From Struthidea cinerea (lineage: Eukaryota; Chordata; Aves; Passeriformes; Corcoracidae), in contig VZTI01001820.1 of assembly GCA_013397865.1 (NCBI GenBank), forward strand, positions 1,369,663 to 1,433,662: 64,000 nucleotides of DNA, written 5' to 3'. The notes under the pieces are model-generated. The model worked only from the letters and a program-made list of their open reading frames with translations. It ran no database searches and was not told the origin of the DNA. Every line of letters starts with the position of its first letter. The first letter of the stretch is position 1. The position numbers and the translations under genes were made by a program. Shown here piece after piece: positions 49,781 through 62,400 of this stretch.

Positions 49781-52700
49781 TCATTGACTGGGGTGGTAAG
49801 GAGTCTCCAGAACATCTTTAAATTATGGAACAAAATTGTATGGGCAAAGCAAGAAGAGGTGACATTTTACACTCTGCTCCAGAGTGAATGGGTGCCCCAT
49901 CAGCATCACCTTCATAAAATCCTCCTGTGGATGACAGCTTCACACACAGGTATGTGTGGGACAGCCACTGGAGCTCCCTGTGCTGGCCACTGGCTCCTGA
50001 TCCCCCAGGAAGGGCAGCCTGTCACATTCTCTGGCTGGGCACCGGGCAGCCTGGGGGCACAGGAGACTCGAGGGTGTCCGGGCTCCAAGGTCTGTCTTAC
50101 CACAAGTTTCTTGACAGTCCTGCTCAGGAAAGGGGGTTTGGAACAGGTTCAGAAACAACAGATGGTCAACCTCAAGGGACTGGTTTTGGAGGAGAGCACT
50201 CCCAAATCCCTCAGTAAGAAATAGCAGGAGCTATTTTTTTCCCCTAAAGTGGACATGGCAACCTTCGTTTCATTGCTTGGCACCTTTTTTTTGTCAGTTT
50301 TCATATGCCATGGAGGGCAAGGGCACTGATGACTTTTTGCAGAGCAGTTTCTCTTGAGGCCCCGTGAAGCCTCAAGTAGCCAAAAACAAAAAGCAGAAGC
50401 TGACTCTAAATTTGTTTCCTTGCCATATTGCTCTGCCACCACAGAGGCAAGCAATTGAATTCAGATCTAAGCATACATGCTTGCAAATTCACAAATGCAT
50501 TTCCCTGAGCTAGAGGTACTTTGCATATAGTGAATGGAGGCAGTTTGGATTAACTTGGCTATAGATCCAGCACAGACCCAGAATCTGGGTGTTCTCACAC
50601 AATAGAGGAAAAGGAGCCTTCTTTTAGCTTGATGAATAGCTACTGAATAGTATTTTCAACAATCTTTACAGAGCATCCATAATGATTAAATCTGATTCTG
50701 TAAGCAGTGGATGAAGATCTCTGAAGGTTTGAAATTGTAAATATTCTAAATATCAAGTTCTAGCAAGGTGTGCAGATGGCCATTTCTGCATGTGAATAAA
50801 CTATTAAGGTACTTATAAAAAGCCAGAAAATAACCTACCCAAAAACCTCTCAGGTCAGAAAAATAAATTTAGTGGCTATTCTTCAGCTTTGAAGGAAAGG
50901 GCGTCATAGGTCTATCCAATTTCCACATGTTAAGACCTCAAAATCACAGTCAAATATGACTTTGCAGTCACTACTGCTGCAATACCAGGATTTGTCTATA
51001 AAAGATGCACAGAAAGCGTTTGTCTGAAAAAGAGGAATTCTGATGACATGGTATCAGCAAGGAGCTACGTAAAGATCCCAAACACATCTATAATACATGG
51101 GCTGAAATCATGGTTTAAATTTATTGTTCAATTACAGCTTCAGGCTCTTGGAGTTCACTGCTGCCAAGAAATATATATGACATTAAATTATGGAATATTT
51201 TCTTAAATATTTTAATACGTTTGAGTACTTGTAACATTTTATTTAAGCATATTATTCAGAGAACAGAAAACATTGCTCTTTCCTAATTAAAGGTGTGAGT
51301 CAGCAAGACCAATAAAATGCTTACTCCAGTGTTGGACTAAACTCTGAAGAGGGAGAAAAATCCTATTAGAAAGTCCCCTATTATCCCGGCGGTGCCAGCC
51401 TGAGTGACATCTCAATGTATTTTTGCTGAGTTAAGCCTTACAAGGCCCATCCACTTATGGCACAAGATTTCATTTCACCATTAATTTATTTGATTTGTCA
51501 AGAGATTAATAGGCATGTGAGATGTTAGTTAAAATTCGAGAGCACCTTGTGAGGCTCTATCAGATAGAGGAAGGCTATTATTAGCAGGAGTGTAGGTGCT
51601 ATTTGAACGGTGGAGGGTCATGAAATGTGAGGTGGGACTGGTCACCTTAGGTGGGAAGGGCCATGCAGACGCTGGGCAGTGCCTTCCCACTGCTTTGGCC
51701 AATGATCCCCACAGCAAAACTATCAAAAAAGAACCAGACAAGAGCTGGTATCCTAATTTCCAAAGAGTATTCTGTCAGGGTTTGAGGTGTTTTACTTCTT
51801 GTGACACCTGCAAGACATGCTCAGCCTTGCAGCTCGGTAGAAGTATGAGGCTTAACAGACTAAAGCTTTGGTCTCTCACTTACAGGGTTGGACCCACACC
51901 TGCAGAGCTCAGCAGCTGGAGGCTTGGTCAGCTACCTCTGGATGAGGCAGGTCTGCTCCTTGGTGCACTCAAGATCTGTCATCCAAAGCACCAAAATCCA
52001 GTTTACTTTTACCTTTTCCTTTCTTTGGAAACCACTGCAGACAAAGAAGGCATCCAGGCCTCACCTCTGCCTGGGTTTAGGCTTTCAACAGACTCTGTAT
52101 CTAAATGTAAGAAGTAGGAAGAGCCCTTGGTCCTGTAACTCAGATGGAGCTCTGTGGAGCAGAAAAGGCAGGGCAGAGGATTACAAAAAGATTTTCACCT
52201 TTACTCTAGGTCTTTTAATTGCTGAATGGATCAATCATTAAAGCAGCTTGCATGGCTTTTCAAATGGTTTCGAATGATTTGCAAGAATCCAACTTTCTTC
52301 ACTACATTCAAGAACCATTAAAGAGGCTGTCTCTGATCTAAGATCTGTAAAGTAGTAATGCAGTATTTAAACTGGGATTACCCTCTCAGCTGCAAATTTT
52401 TAGTAAAATTTCTAAATGGCAGCATTACTGTCATTAGTAGTGAAGTAGATAAAATTATTGCTAAGTGAACATTCAATACATATTAATAGCATCTCATTCA
52501 AACATGCAGGAAAATTGCATTTGTTCCAGAATGTATCCTGCAGGGAACCATCTCTCACTGCCATGAGTCCAGATTCCTATGTTGTTCAAACCCATACAGT
52601 TAAAAGAATATTTCTGATAACTTCTGATAGGTTTGAGAGAAAAATATTTTCAACAACCTTCCACAAACCAAGGCTCTGATCCCTTGTGAATGAGGGGTAA

Positions 52701-55700
52701 ATCCATAGTGGAGTATGGCCATTCTAATGCCCTTCTATTCCACAGCCTCCCTGATTCTCCCTGTCTCACTAAGTTTGTCAGCTGGGAACACTTCAAAACA
52801 GGAGATGAGGGTCAGAACCCCTTCAGGCAACGACAGCGTGTGAAATCAAATTTCTCATTCCTGGAAGGTCCTCCCACCACTAAAAACCTGGTAAAACCAG
52901 GTGTCAAGGTCCAGCATGACCACCTGGTTCTCTAGCACTGCACAGGTGGGTGCTGAGACTCTGGACAAGGCTCCCACCTCTGGGCCGTGCCTAGGCAGAG
53001 ACTGGAGACATGAAGCTCCGAGCCAGCTCTAATGGCACCTGTGCTCTTTCCTAGTGCCTTGGTTCAGGTATCTCCCTCAGAAGCCAAGACCTAACCCTTC
53101 CATGCTCTCGCTAGGTTGCAAGCAGGCTGGGTATAACTCCTTCTGCATCCTATTCCTAGTCCAAACCATCTTATTTTAAAGTAATGACTGATTTGGATCA
53201 ACAGAAATGGCTTTTTTTGGATGGCACCATAATGTATCACTGAGCCCCACAGCCTTTCACATCCACCAGTGTTTCATCTGTGCCGTAAGAACTGAACTCA
53301 GCTCCTCTACCTACTTTCACAGATGATTTAAACCAGAGCTGTGATCTTTAGCTGCATTTACATGTCCCTCTTAATGCAGCGAGCGTCTCGTTGGTGTTGA
53401 AGATCATTAGCCGTTGTGGACGAGCATGTATCTCGTCTCGGCTTCAGGTAATACGCTCTCCATTGTGAGAGTCACATACAGAGATGGTGATACTCTTCTC
53501 CATTGCCATCCTTCCAGGAGACTTTCTGAAGTCAAGCATTGCTACTGTGCAGATCTCCTGGAAACAACTGTCTGCTGAAGTTTGCTGTATCTGCAAATAT
53601 TTAATGAAATCCTTATAGAAGCTGTGGCTGAAATTAAAGCTGAGAGAAGGGTCTGGTAGGACTTGAAAAGCCCAATTCAGTGAGAGTCATGAGAGTCTCT
53701 TGAAGCAAAGCTCTCTGAAGTGGTACAGTCATTGCTCTGGATGAACACGTTTGCCTCGTCCCTGTAGGAGTCGAGAACATTCCCCACCAACACACAGTCT
53801 CATTGTTCTAAAGACGGATTTTCTGAACATCAGCAGCTTGTCCAAATGCTAATCCTGAAATTATTGAAGCGATTCTCTAAAGGCTATTATTTTTCCAATA
53901 CTTCTTAGAGTGTTACTCTGAACACTGTTTTTCTTTTCATCTATCCACAAAACTTGCAAGAGATTTTCCTATTTAAGACGTGAGTCTGCACCTTTGAATT
54001 TAGTAGGAATGTTAGTACTGAAGTAATTCAGATTTTTTTTTTTACATGGTACATAAAATAGGATTTTTCCAAAAGCCAGAACTTATAAACATCATGTATT
54101 TTCCCCTTTTTAAGGGGAGTGGCATAACAGTGTTGCCAGAAAAGAAATATTCGCTGTTCTCTTTCCATTTCTCTCTTGTAAACACACATTTACAGTGAAT
54201 GTCAAGAAAATTGTGGCATAAGTTACCATAACTGAGAGTTTAGAAATTGCCCAGAACTATAAAAATGTTGGACTGAAACCAGTCAGAAAGAGCTTCTGAC
54301 TTGCTGAGCACTGACCATGAGCACTACAGTGGAAGAAGATGGACATGGAGCTCGCAGTATGAGACTGGCAGCCTCTCTAGGGAACCCTCACTCTGTGACT
54401 GAAAACATCCCACATAACATATATCCCCAAAGCCATTTGGGCTGAGACACAGACCTCTTCCTCCTGGTACCAGAGCTGGATTTCTGCACATTGACAGCAG
54501 CAGTGTTAGTGCTACCAGCCATCACACTTAGCCCTTCCCCTTCTAGGCAATTCCATTGGTATAATGCCATATTTTCTATCTAAAGATCACTTTTATCTCA
54601 CAGTTAAAGCCTCCAGTGTGATGTTTGCAGAGGTCTGACAATCCAGGATTTACCTGGAATGTGTGACTTCAGGCAGAAGAGCCAATGGCAAATGCTGTGG
54701 GTAAGCGGGAAGATCCAGACATCAAGGCCTTCAGCTGTAAGCATGACAGCATTGCAGCCTTTATGCCATGGCTCCCACCACACTCTGTCTCCTCTTTGCA
54801 CCATGCCTCGCTTCCATTACATCTCTGTTTCCATCTTCAAACATCAACATTGCATGGGCGTGGTGAGGTTTTAAACTGCCCTTGTACTTCCTTCATTTTC
54901 ATTTGGGGAATACCAACACGTTTCTCCATAATGTGTTTTCTTAAGAGTTTTGTTTAAGACCAATATATTTATGTTACAGACATCAGATTTGAGTTTTTCA
55001 GAACCAGCATCAGCAGAATGTTTCAGAATAAGGTGGGGAATATCTTGGCATACCTGTATTCCTTTTCCCATACATGCAGGAAAGGAGTGGATTCAAGACA
55101 CCGTGACTCTAATTTACAAGCGGCTTTCCGAGTTTCTGTTTCACATGTAAGGCAATGACTCCCTTAGTCCTGAATATTTTCCAGTAGTCTTCCAAATGCT
55201 GATGATTATTTGGAAATTAGAGCAGCAGCATCAAATTTTTATGGGAAAATTTTGTTCAGGATTTACTTAATTCTTGAGGAATATATATGTTACTGTGGTT
55301 CCTTTCCCATAGAACTCGCAAGGAGGATTCTGCTTAACACCCCAAATTTTAAAAAACTAACAGTCTCTTCTAGAAGTGAATCTGTGGAGAGTAAAGTGAC
55401 CTATGATGATTCATAATTTTCTGGGAATAATCAACCCAAGACAGTGTCATCAGAATGGGCAAATACCATAAGCACAGCAGTTTTGCTAGCATCCACCTGA
55501 GGTTAAATAATTTGCTTGAACCTCATCCAGACAATTCTGTCATGGCTGTGAGGTCACTGTGGCAAACGATAGATGATAATGTGTGAGTTCAAGGACATAG
55601 CTGAGCTTTATATGCTTTGTTCCTGGGTCAAAAATACTTCTGTCCTTTATTGATCCTGTTATTATCCCAACATGAAATTGGGAAATAGCCAATACAATGT

Positions 55701-57233
55701 ATTTCTCAGAAGAAATGAGAAAAGAGTGAGGAGCTTTCATGCTCTTTCTTAACTGAGAGGTTCAAACACCTCTGCAGATTTTCCTTTGAATTTACTGATT
55801 TTTTCCTTTGAGCTTTTTGCAGGTGGAAATTTTCCTGGGAAAAAAGAGATTCCTAAAGAGGACTAACCACATTGTTGCAACAGCTGAAACCTTGGAACCG
55901 TCCACAAACATTTTCACAGGCTGAAGGAGTAGCCAGGCAATAGGCGTTTTCAAATTGTTGCTATCTACCTTAAATCATCCAGAACAGCCCTGTGTATTCC
56001 CAGTTTTTGGCCCGAGGTGTAGGTTTCTTGGGCCTCCTGGAACAACTCCAAATCCCGACCGAGATGATGGTGCCAAGGCCTTAAGTGCTGCAGCCCTGCT
56101 TCTATCGCTGCGCAGAGCCAGCGAAGAAAAGCGATCTGGGTCCTGCCAAGCAGACCACAAACGACTCGCTGAGCCCATTGTTGCTTTGTTTCCCTTAAAA
56201 TAGGGGTTCTCTTCTTTTCCTGACCATGTTTTTTACCCGTATGTGATGCAGATTTGTTCCCAAATGTGAAAGGAGACCCGGGCGGGCTGTGAAACTGCAG
56301 GGGCCAGAGGCTTGTCTGGTTAAAGGAAAATCTCATGCTTCCTTTCCCAGCCCTGATGGAGCTGGTGGCCATCTCCAGTAACAGGTAGATCACCATCCTT
56401 CCGGGAGCACACCCCAGATACACGGTGTCCCTGGCTAGGCCAGCCCCAGGATTCCAGCTTGTTAGTCACCCCAGTGACAGCAGCAGAAAAGGCTCCCTTG
56501 GGATGCACATACCTCCTGACCCGTGCCTCATCCTGCTTTGCACCACTCCTTGCAGTGCGGCGATGGCACAGGCTCTGCTGGCCTGGAGGCAGCCAAAGAG
56601 AAGGAAAGCATTAGGGGCAGTAAATAAGTGCACGACAAAAGTTAACGCCATCAGTCAAAAGCCTCAGAGATGGAACATTATCAATCCTTGAAACTTATTA
56701 TGCAGAAGCAAGCTGCTGAGTGCATAAATATTTCATAGATCTTAAACTATTGAACAGTTATTGGAGCTGGGATTTAATCTCTTTCAGCCTGACTTGACAA
56801 AATAACAAAAATGGGGATCATAGTGAGAAAACAGGCTACAAACTGGTATGATGAAACCTTGGAGTCTATCCAGAGAGTCCATTCTTCTTCCATACTGGTA
56901 ATTGCTGTAATTCACTGACTTTAATGAAGTTACTTCTTATGCACACACAAACTAAACAGGAAGAGAATGTAGTGCAAAGCTCTTTATTAATCTTTGGAAG
57001 GTTTGCAGTATTTGAACCTCATCGTCTGTGTTGTAAGGTCATCTCCTACATGGTAAATATTTCTAGGGCCCTTCAACTGCAGATGTAGACCTCATTTTGT
57101 CATAAAACTAAAGGGATAGACTTGATATATGAGGGCCTCTACATGTGCCCTAAAGTTCTTTCCACAAATACATAGGAAAATTCCCAAAGTTTTCCTGAAG
57201 GAGTGCTTTATACTGTGACTATGACCCATTACA
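49781..57233. other. Non-coding stretch with small CpG patches
   Basis: No gene is recognised. The 173-codon plus frame at 51596-52117 and the 152-codon minus frame at 55965-56423 have no recognisable domain. Bases 51280-51540 combine 'ctaattaaaggtgtgagtca' (51282-51301) with 'ttatcccggcggtgccagcc' (51381-51400), a combination typical of conserved enhancers. Bases 56010-56290 hold about eleven CpGs. The short segment 56911-56940 resembles the dispersed 'gacttcaatgg' motif. Confidence 0.5.
53378..53460. promoter_or_regulatory. CpG-dense patch with a short hairpin
   Basis: Eight CpGs fall in about 83 bp of otherwise CpG-poor DNA. It contains a perfect 6-bp stem, gacgag (53419-53424) and ctcgtc (53432-53437), around a 7-nt loop, plus a further ctcgt at 53387-53391. 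It may be conserved or recently inserted. No coding frame or known RNA is recognised. Confidence 0.25.
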
Positions 57234-57401
57234 TCACCATAATTGCTTTATTTGCTGTGTAAAATTTAAGAAAAGTTGGGAAACGCCCCAGTGTGGCTTT
57301 CCAAATGATAAGACTGAGCTTCTCCCAGCTGCATAGGAAACCTCATGCATTTTCTCAGCTGCACAAACAATGATGAACCCACTAAACTGCAAACTGGGCT
57401 T

Positions 57402-57457
57402 TGCAAACCCTTTATTTTTGTCTGTTTCCTGCAAACCCTTTGCTTTTGTCTGCTTCC
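57402..57457 (+). repeat. 28-bp imperfect tandem duplication
   Basis: Unit 1 (57402-57429) and unit 2 (57430-57457) are both 28 bp and begin tgcaaaccctttatttttg and tgcaaaccctttgcttttg. They differ at three positions. The repeat lies within the longest open frame of the window (minus strand, 57234-57866), where it would encode a repeated KG-rich peptide, but 28 is not a multiple of three. Confidence 0.9.
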
Positions 57458-58340
57458 TGCATAGCATGGAAAGGACTTTGCTGATGGATTCGGGACAACT
57501 AAAATTTGCTGCCTGCCTCAAGAGCAGCTGCTGCAGCACCTCCACCTCCCACAGCTGGCCCACACCAGCTGCCTGCAGTGGAGGGTTCCTGCAGGAGGGC
57601 TCATCATGATGGGACCAGGGCCCGGTGCTCTGCGGGTTCGTGGCAGGTGGAAAGTGGAGCTGCCTCAAATGGAAACACAGCATCCACTGCTTTCCATCAA
57701 GTGGGCATGTCTTGCCCTGCCTGGAGAATGTCCCTGGAAAAGTCTCTCCTCCTTTCTGGGAAGAACACGCCCTGCCAGGCCCAGCCATCAGGAGCTCTGA
57801 CTCTTCTCTGCTGTGACTGAACCCTCCACACGCTCGTAGCACAGAAAATGGCCGGCCCTTAAGCACAGCCTGACAAATGCCTTCTCTTTCTTTTACATTT
57901 TTGGGGGTTTTTTGTTTGGTTTTGGTTGGGGGTTTTTCCCAGATCTCTCTGTAAGACAGGAAGGTCTGCTTTCCTGGAGTTACTCTATAAATTGGATTTA
58001 TAAATTAGTTGACCAGCTTTGACCCTCAGGTAGAAAGGCAAACTTCTCTATTAATCTATTAGAAAAGGGTCTCATTCAGCTAAAAGGGAGGCTGGTTTCT
58101 AGCTCCTGTTTCTAGTGAATATTGCCACAGGTTTTCTAATGCAAAACACTGGAGCAGATTTTTGCAGTAAAGGTTAAAAATATGTTTTTTTAGGAAAAGT
58201 GCCCCTTTCTCTTACTTTTGTGACTTATCAGCCTTGGTCACACCAACGAGAGGTGCCCATGGAGCACTTGTACCAGCACTGACTGGAGAAACAATGAGCA
58301 TGATTAGACTGTGTCTGTATGACAGCAGTGTAGCTTAGAC

Positions 58341-58380
58341 CCCATTAAATTAAATTAGACTTCCTATTAAATTAAATTAG
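58341..58380 (+). repeat. 22-bp spaced tandem duplication
   Basis: An 18-bp core, cccattaaattaaattag (58341-58358), recurs as cctattaaattaaattag (58363-58380), one mismatch apart, with unit length 22. It is a local duplication in AT-rich DNA. Confidence 0.9.
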
Positions 58381-61300
58381 TCTCCTCTTTACTTCTCGGG
58401 CTCACCTGACACAAAGAAAATGAATTGCTGTGATTTACATGCTACTTTGGCTTGTACCATCTTTCAGCCGCTCGACGTGTAAGACGCATACATTTAAATC
58501 TATGTAAAATAAAGCGAATGAAGGTGGATTGAAGGAAACACAGAAGTATGCAAGATTAGGTGACTTCTGCAGGAATTTGTCCTACCAGTCTCAGTCCTGG
58601 CAAAGAGGGAAGCCGTAGTGGGTACAGCAGGATTTCTCCATCCCTGCCATCCCCTACAGACACAGCCCTACTGCCACTTCTGGGTTTCTTCGGTTTCCCT
58701 GAAGGATGTGGAATGTTTTTATGGATTCTACCTCCCTTCTCCATCCTCCCTTACTCCTACCCCTAAGGCAAGCATGGAATAACATTCCTTTTGTTACCTC
58801 CAAAGAAAAACTTGTAACATTTCGTTCACTAATTAGCAATTTTTGGTGATTGTTTCCCTGCTGTGTATCCGTGAAGCTGGGTAAAGAAAGACACTATTTC
58901 GTTTTGACTTTCTGCGTACTCAATATAACTCTCCTTCTTTTATGCAACAGTGCAGCATATTATTAAGAAATATTTACTGCATTTAAGCAACAGTTTCCAA
59001 GAGCAGCTGGTATAGCAACATTCTGTTAAACGTTAGGCCGTGTTTTATTTTTACAGTTACTTCTTCACAATGTAAATTCTGACTCTGGAAATTTCCTTCC
59101 GATGTTTAATCAAACCCTGGGAAATGCACTTGCAGCAGCTGTTCTTTTGAAGCTGGCACACCAGATCAAGCTCCGTGTTAGATGAAGAGTGTTTCTCATA
59201 TCTCCATTCAGAACAATCAACATTTAAAGGCTCAGCTAGACATCTTCCAGCTTCAGCAGTGCTGGTGAGAGTACAGTCAGCCTGCGCCTTAAGCTTTTAT
59301 ACTTTCAGATTTCCAGGACTTTACAGAGCTTTAGGGGTTCGATACTCTATCATACACTGTTTGTGAGTTTGCCTTCACCCAGGCAAGATAATTGCCTAGA
59401 TTTTGCATTTTCTCTGATTTTTCCTCACATCCTTTCTTTCTTCTCTTTATTCTTCGCTCACAGACACCTGCTTGCTAACGTCTATATATTAGAGGGGAAC
59501 ATCTTGTTTCCTCCATTTCTGCCATGTATGTATTCAGGAACTGCTCTACATGATGCTGAAGTTTTCAAAAGCCTTCAAACTTGGGCTACAAGAAATCCTA
59601 CGTTGTTGAAATTTAACTTTATCTGAGAATCCTGCCAAACTAAGCTGAATTAAGTTCAAAAGCAATGGTGTTGGAGGGAGCTCAATCTTCTTCAGAACAA
59701 GTCCCTGCCTGTGTAGGGCACTCCTGGAAAGGTGCTACAGTTCTGCTCCAAGGAGCTGAAGGTACTGGTTGCATCACAGGATCCTTTCTATTACAAATCC
59801 TCTAAATCACTGAGTTTTCATAAGAAAATATTAAAATGCGAAAGATACATTAATATGCTAGCACAAGTTAGGCAGTACTTTGTTTCCTTGTGTTGTGGTA
59901 CGCTCTTTAATTGTAAAATAACAGTTTGATTTTATGCAACACAGGGTTGATTTACCTATTCTGCACGTAACGCAGAATTTTTTTCTACATAAAGGTGACA
60001 TTCAGTAGTATTGATTTCTTACTGTTATATACACCATCATTATCAGCTCAGTGTGTCTTTGTTAGCATGGGCCAACATTTTTGGTCCTAAATGTAGCAAT
60101 ATGAGTAAAAACAGTTTCCATTTTAGAGATGCAGTGTAAAATGCCTCTCCTGGGATTCACCTGGAGTGGAGTTGTCCAGCAGAACAAGAACTCAGGAAGT
60201 TTTAAGACTCTCCAGACTCCCAGCTGAGGGAGTTTCAAGACAGGTGGGTGTAATAGACTACAGATGCCATGAGATGTCAGGTGTTGTCTCAGGCGGTTTG
60301 GCTGGGGAGCTGCAAGGTCCGCACTGCCTTGCTCGTGCATGGTCCTGCAGATAACCAACAGCCCCGGCCCCTGCATGCACAGAGCAGAACCAGAGCCCCT
60401 CTGTGCCTCGCCTACAGAGGACGATAACAGCCATGGCTGGTGAGAGATGTCAGAGGCAGCAGAGGATGCCACAGGGATGATAAAAGTGGGGCTCATGACA
60501 GCCAGACCCCAAAGCCTTTGGGTGCATGGCAGGAGCTGTGAGGACACTCCCAGCTGTCCTGTGTGGTGGGGTGTGATCCCTACACTCTCCCTGTCCTCAG
60601 CCCTGGATTCAGCTCAGCAGGAGTTATGCCATGTAACATCTGCTCTTATTGTGAGATCAAAGAGATAGTGAAAAAAGTAAAACAGGTACACAGCCCAAAA
60701 TACATTATAGCCAGGTTGAAATGGCCAGTGAAAGGTTTTGTATTTGACTACACATGTTCATAGAAATTTGACTAATAATGTGATTCAGGCCAAGAGATTG
60801 ATAGGAGGGGAGAGGATTGCAGAGCATAAAATGAACAATCATGCACAGGTGGACAATGCAAATGATAAGATCTCAGAGACTGCAGTTAGTGAGAGAAAAA
60901 TAGATCATCTCAGAATTAAAACATAAGTTGGAGCACTGACATCTGGGAAATAAAGACCCACATGAATATTAGGTGGCAAATATGGAACAGTTTGTCCCAT
61001 ATCTTAAGAAACTATGTACATGTCTGATGAGTGGATTCCTTTTGTGTACTGCTGCACATACTTTAAGGCTCAGCAACTTAGAAAGTACCTAAGAAGTCTT
61101 TCCTCAGATTTTTTTTTCCCTAACAAGGCTTCAAAATATAGTCCAGTATATTTTTCACTCACTGCTTTGGTATCATGACTTCGTACACAGTTTAAGAAAC
61201 TGAACCAATGAAAGAAAAGAAATTTAGTAATACATACTAATCCTGTGCTGTTTAGGACCTCGGCAAAAAAGCCATGGAATACATGCTTTTTAAGACTCCT

Positions 61301-62164
61301 ACCTTGGACAAAGCAAGCCCGTGCATGTAGCTTGTGAAGACTCTAAAAAGCTTCACTGTCACTGCAGCATGTGTTTTAAATGGTCTCTAGTCCCCAGTAA
61401 TCTGTTTTCTGGTTTCCTTCCAGGCCTCTTCATTTCTATCTCCACATGCTGCAGAAATCGAGTACTTGTGTACGTGGGAGGTGTGGTGTAGCACGGATTT
61501 ATCACGCCAAAACAGAGCACTCCTTATTGGAGGCACACTGCTAATACCTCTGAAAGGCTACAGGGCCTGTTGGAAGGAACTTAAATCATCTGCTGGTATT
61601 TATTTCAGCTCAAAGTTATGCATGCAAAATAGCCATAAAAAGGGTGGCTCGATGAATCTTTCCTGCCCTGAACTTGCACTGCACCTTCTAGCTGACCTGC
61701 TCTGGCTCAGACACATGGCACATGAGCTCCCCCATCCCTGTCCTCCTCCCTCCTCCTCTTCTCAGGGGCGAAAGAACCACAAAGGGAAGCTCTCAGCTGC
61801 AAACCTGCTGTCAGTATCCTTTGAGATGTGCGATCCTCTGGCAGGGGCCCAGTGGCCCAGTAGCACCTGGCTGGCCCCTGCCCACTCCTTGGCTCAGACT
61901 TCCCATGCAGGGACACCAACCCCAGTGCTGGGATCCCTCTGGCAGCCCCAGCTGGGGCCCTGAGCAGCAGCACTGCGGCTGCCTTGGGATGTTTAGCTGA
62001 GATTGCGGGGTTTGCTCTTCTCACCTCATGCCGCTGCCCAAAACAGTTGTTACGTCTCAGCCCAGATGCTTCATTTCAGAGGCAAATGCCGCTATTCCTG
62101 TATACATTTGCTTTCTCAGCTTGTCAAGCACTTAAGTGCCTTTCATCTTGAAGTATCCTAAATG
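58381..62164. other. Non-coding stretch, no recognised gene
   Basis: No gene or classifiable repeat is seen. A small CpG cluster lies at 58466-58488 ('cagccgctcgacgtg'). GC-rich overlap frames at 60062-60547 (161 codons, minus) and 61466-61963 (165 codons, plus) have no recognisable motif. Confidence 0.5.
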
Positions 62165-62400
62165 ATAATATGCACTTATATAGCTTAAGCTCCTCTAATG
62201 AATGAGGTTCTTCATAAACACTTGGTAATTAGGTCTCACAACAGCCCGATGAGCTGGGAACAACTCTTTGCAGTGGTGCAGAGGGATGAGGTTAGGCAGA
62301 GAGGAGACAGGCAGGATTCAGGCTGCCAGCTCGACTCACAAAGCTCAGTGGCCATGAGGTGCTGGGAGCTGTGTCTGCACTGAGAACAGTTGCCCTTATG
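62165..62400 (+). mobile_element. MIR-like tRNA-SINE remnant
   Basis: The sequence follows a MIR-type order: a 'gcacttatatagcttaagct' segment (62172-62191), 'ggtctcacaacagcccgatg' (62232-62251, equivalent to the 'cctcacaacaaccctatga' landmark), then 'gatgaggttaggcagagagg' (62285-62304, equivalent to the 'gatgaggaaactgaggc.cagagag' stretch), and 'ggcaggattcaggctgccag' (62310-62329). The tRNA-derived 5' end is not clearly recognisable. Divergence is high, and another core-SINE of amniotes is possible. Confidence 0.45.

Noticed and set aside
51596..52117. 173-codon plus-strand frame
   Set aside because: No recognisable motif or splice signals; consistent with chance.
59330..59350. 'ggttcgata' resembling a tRNA T-loop
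   Set aside because: No acceptor stem, D-arm or anticodon arm can be placed around it.
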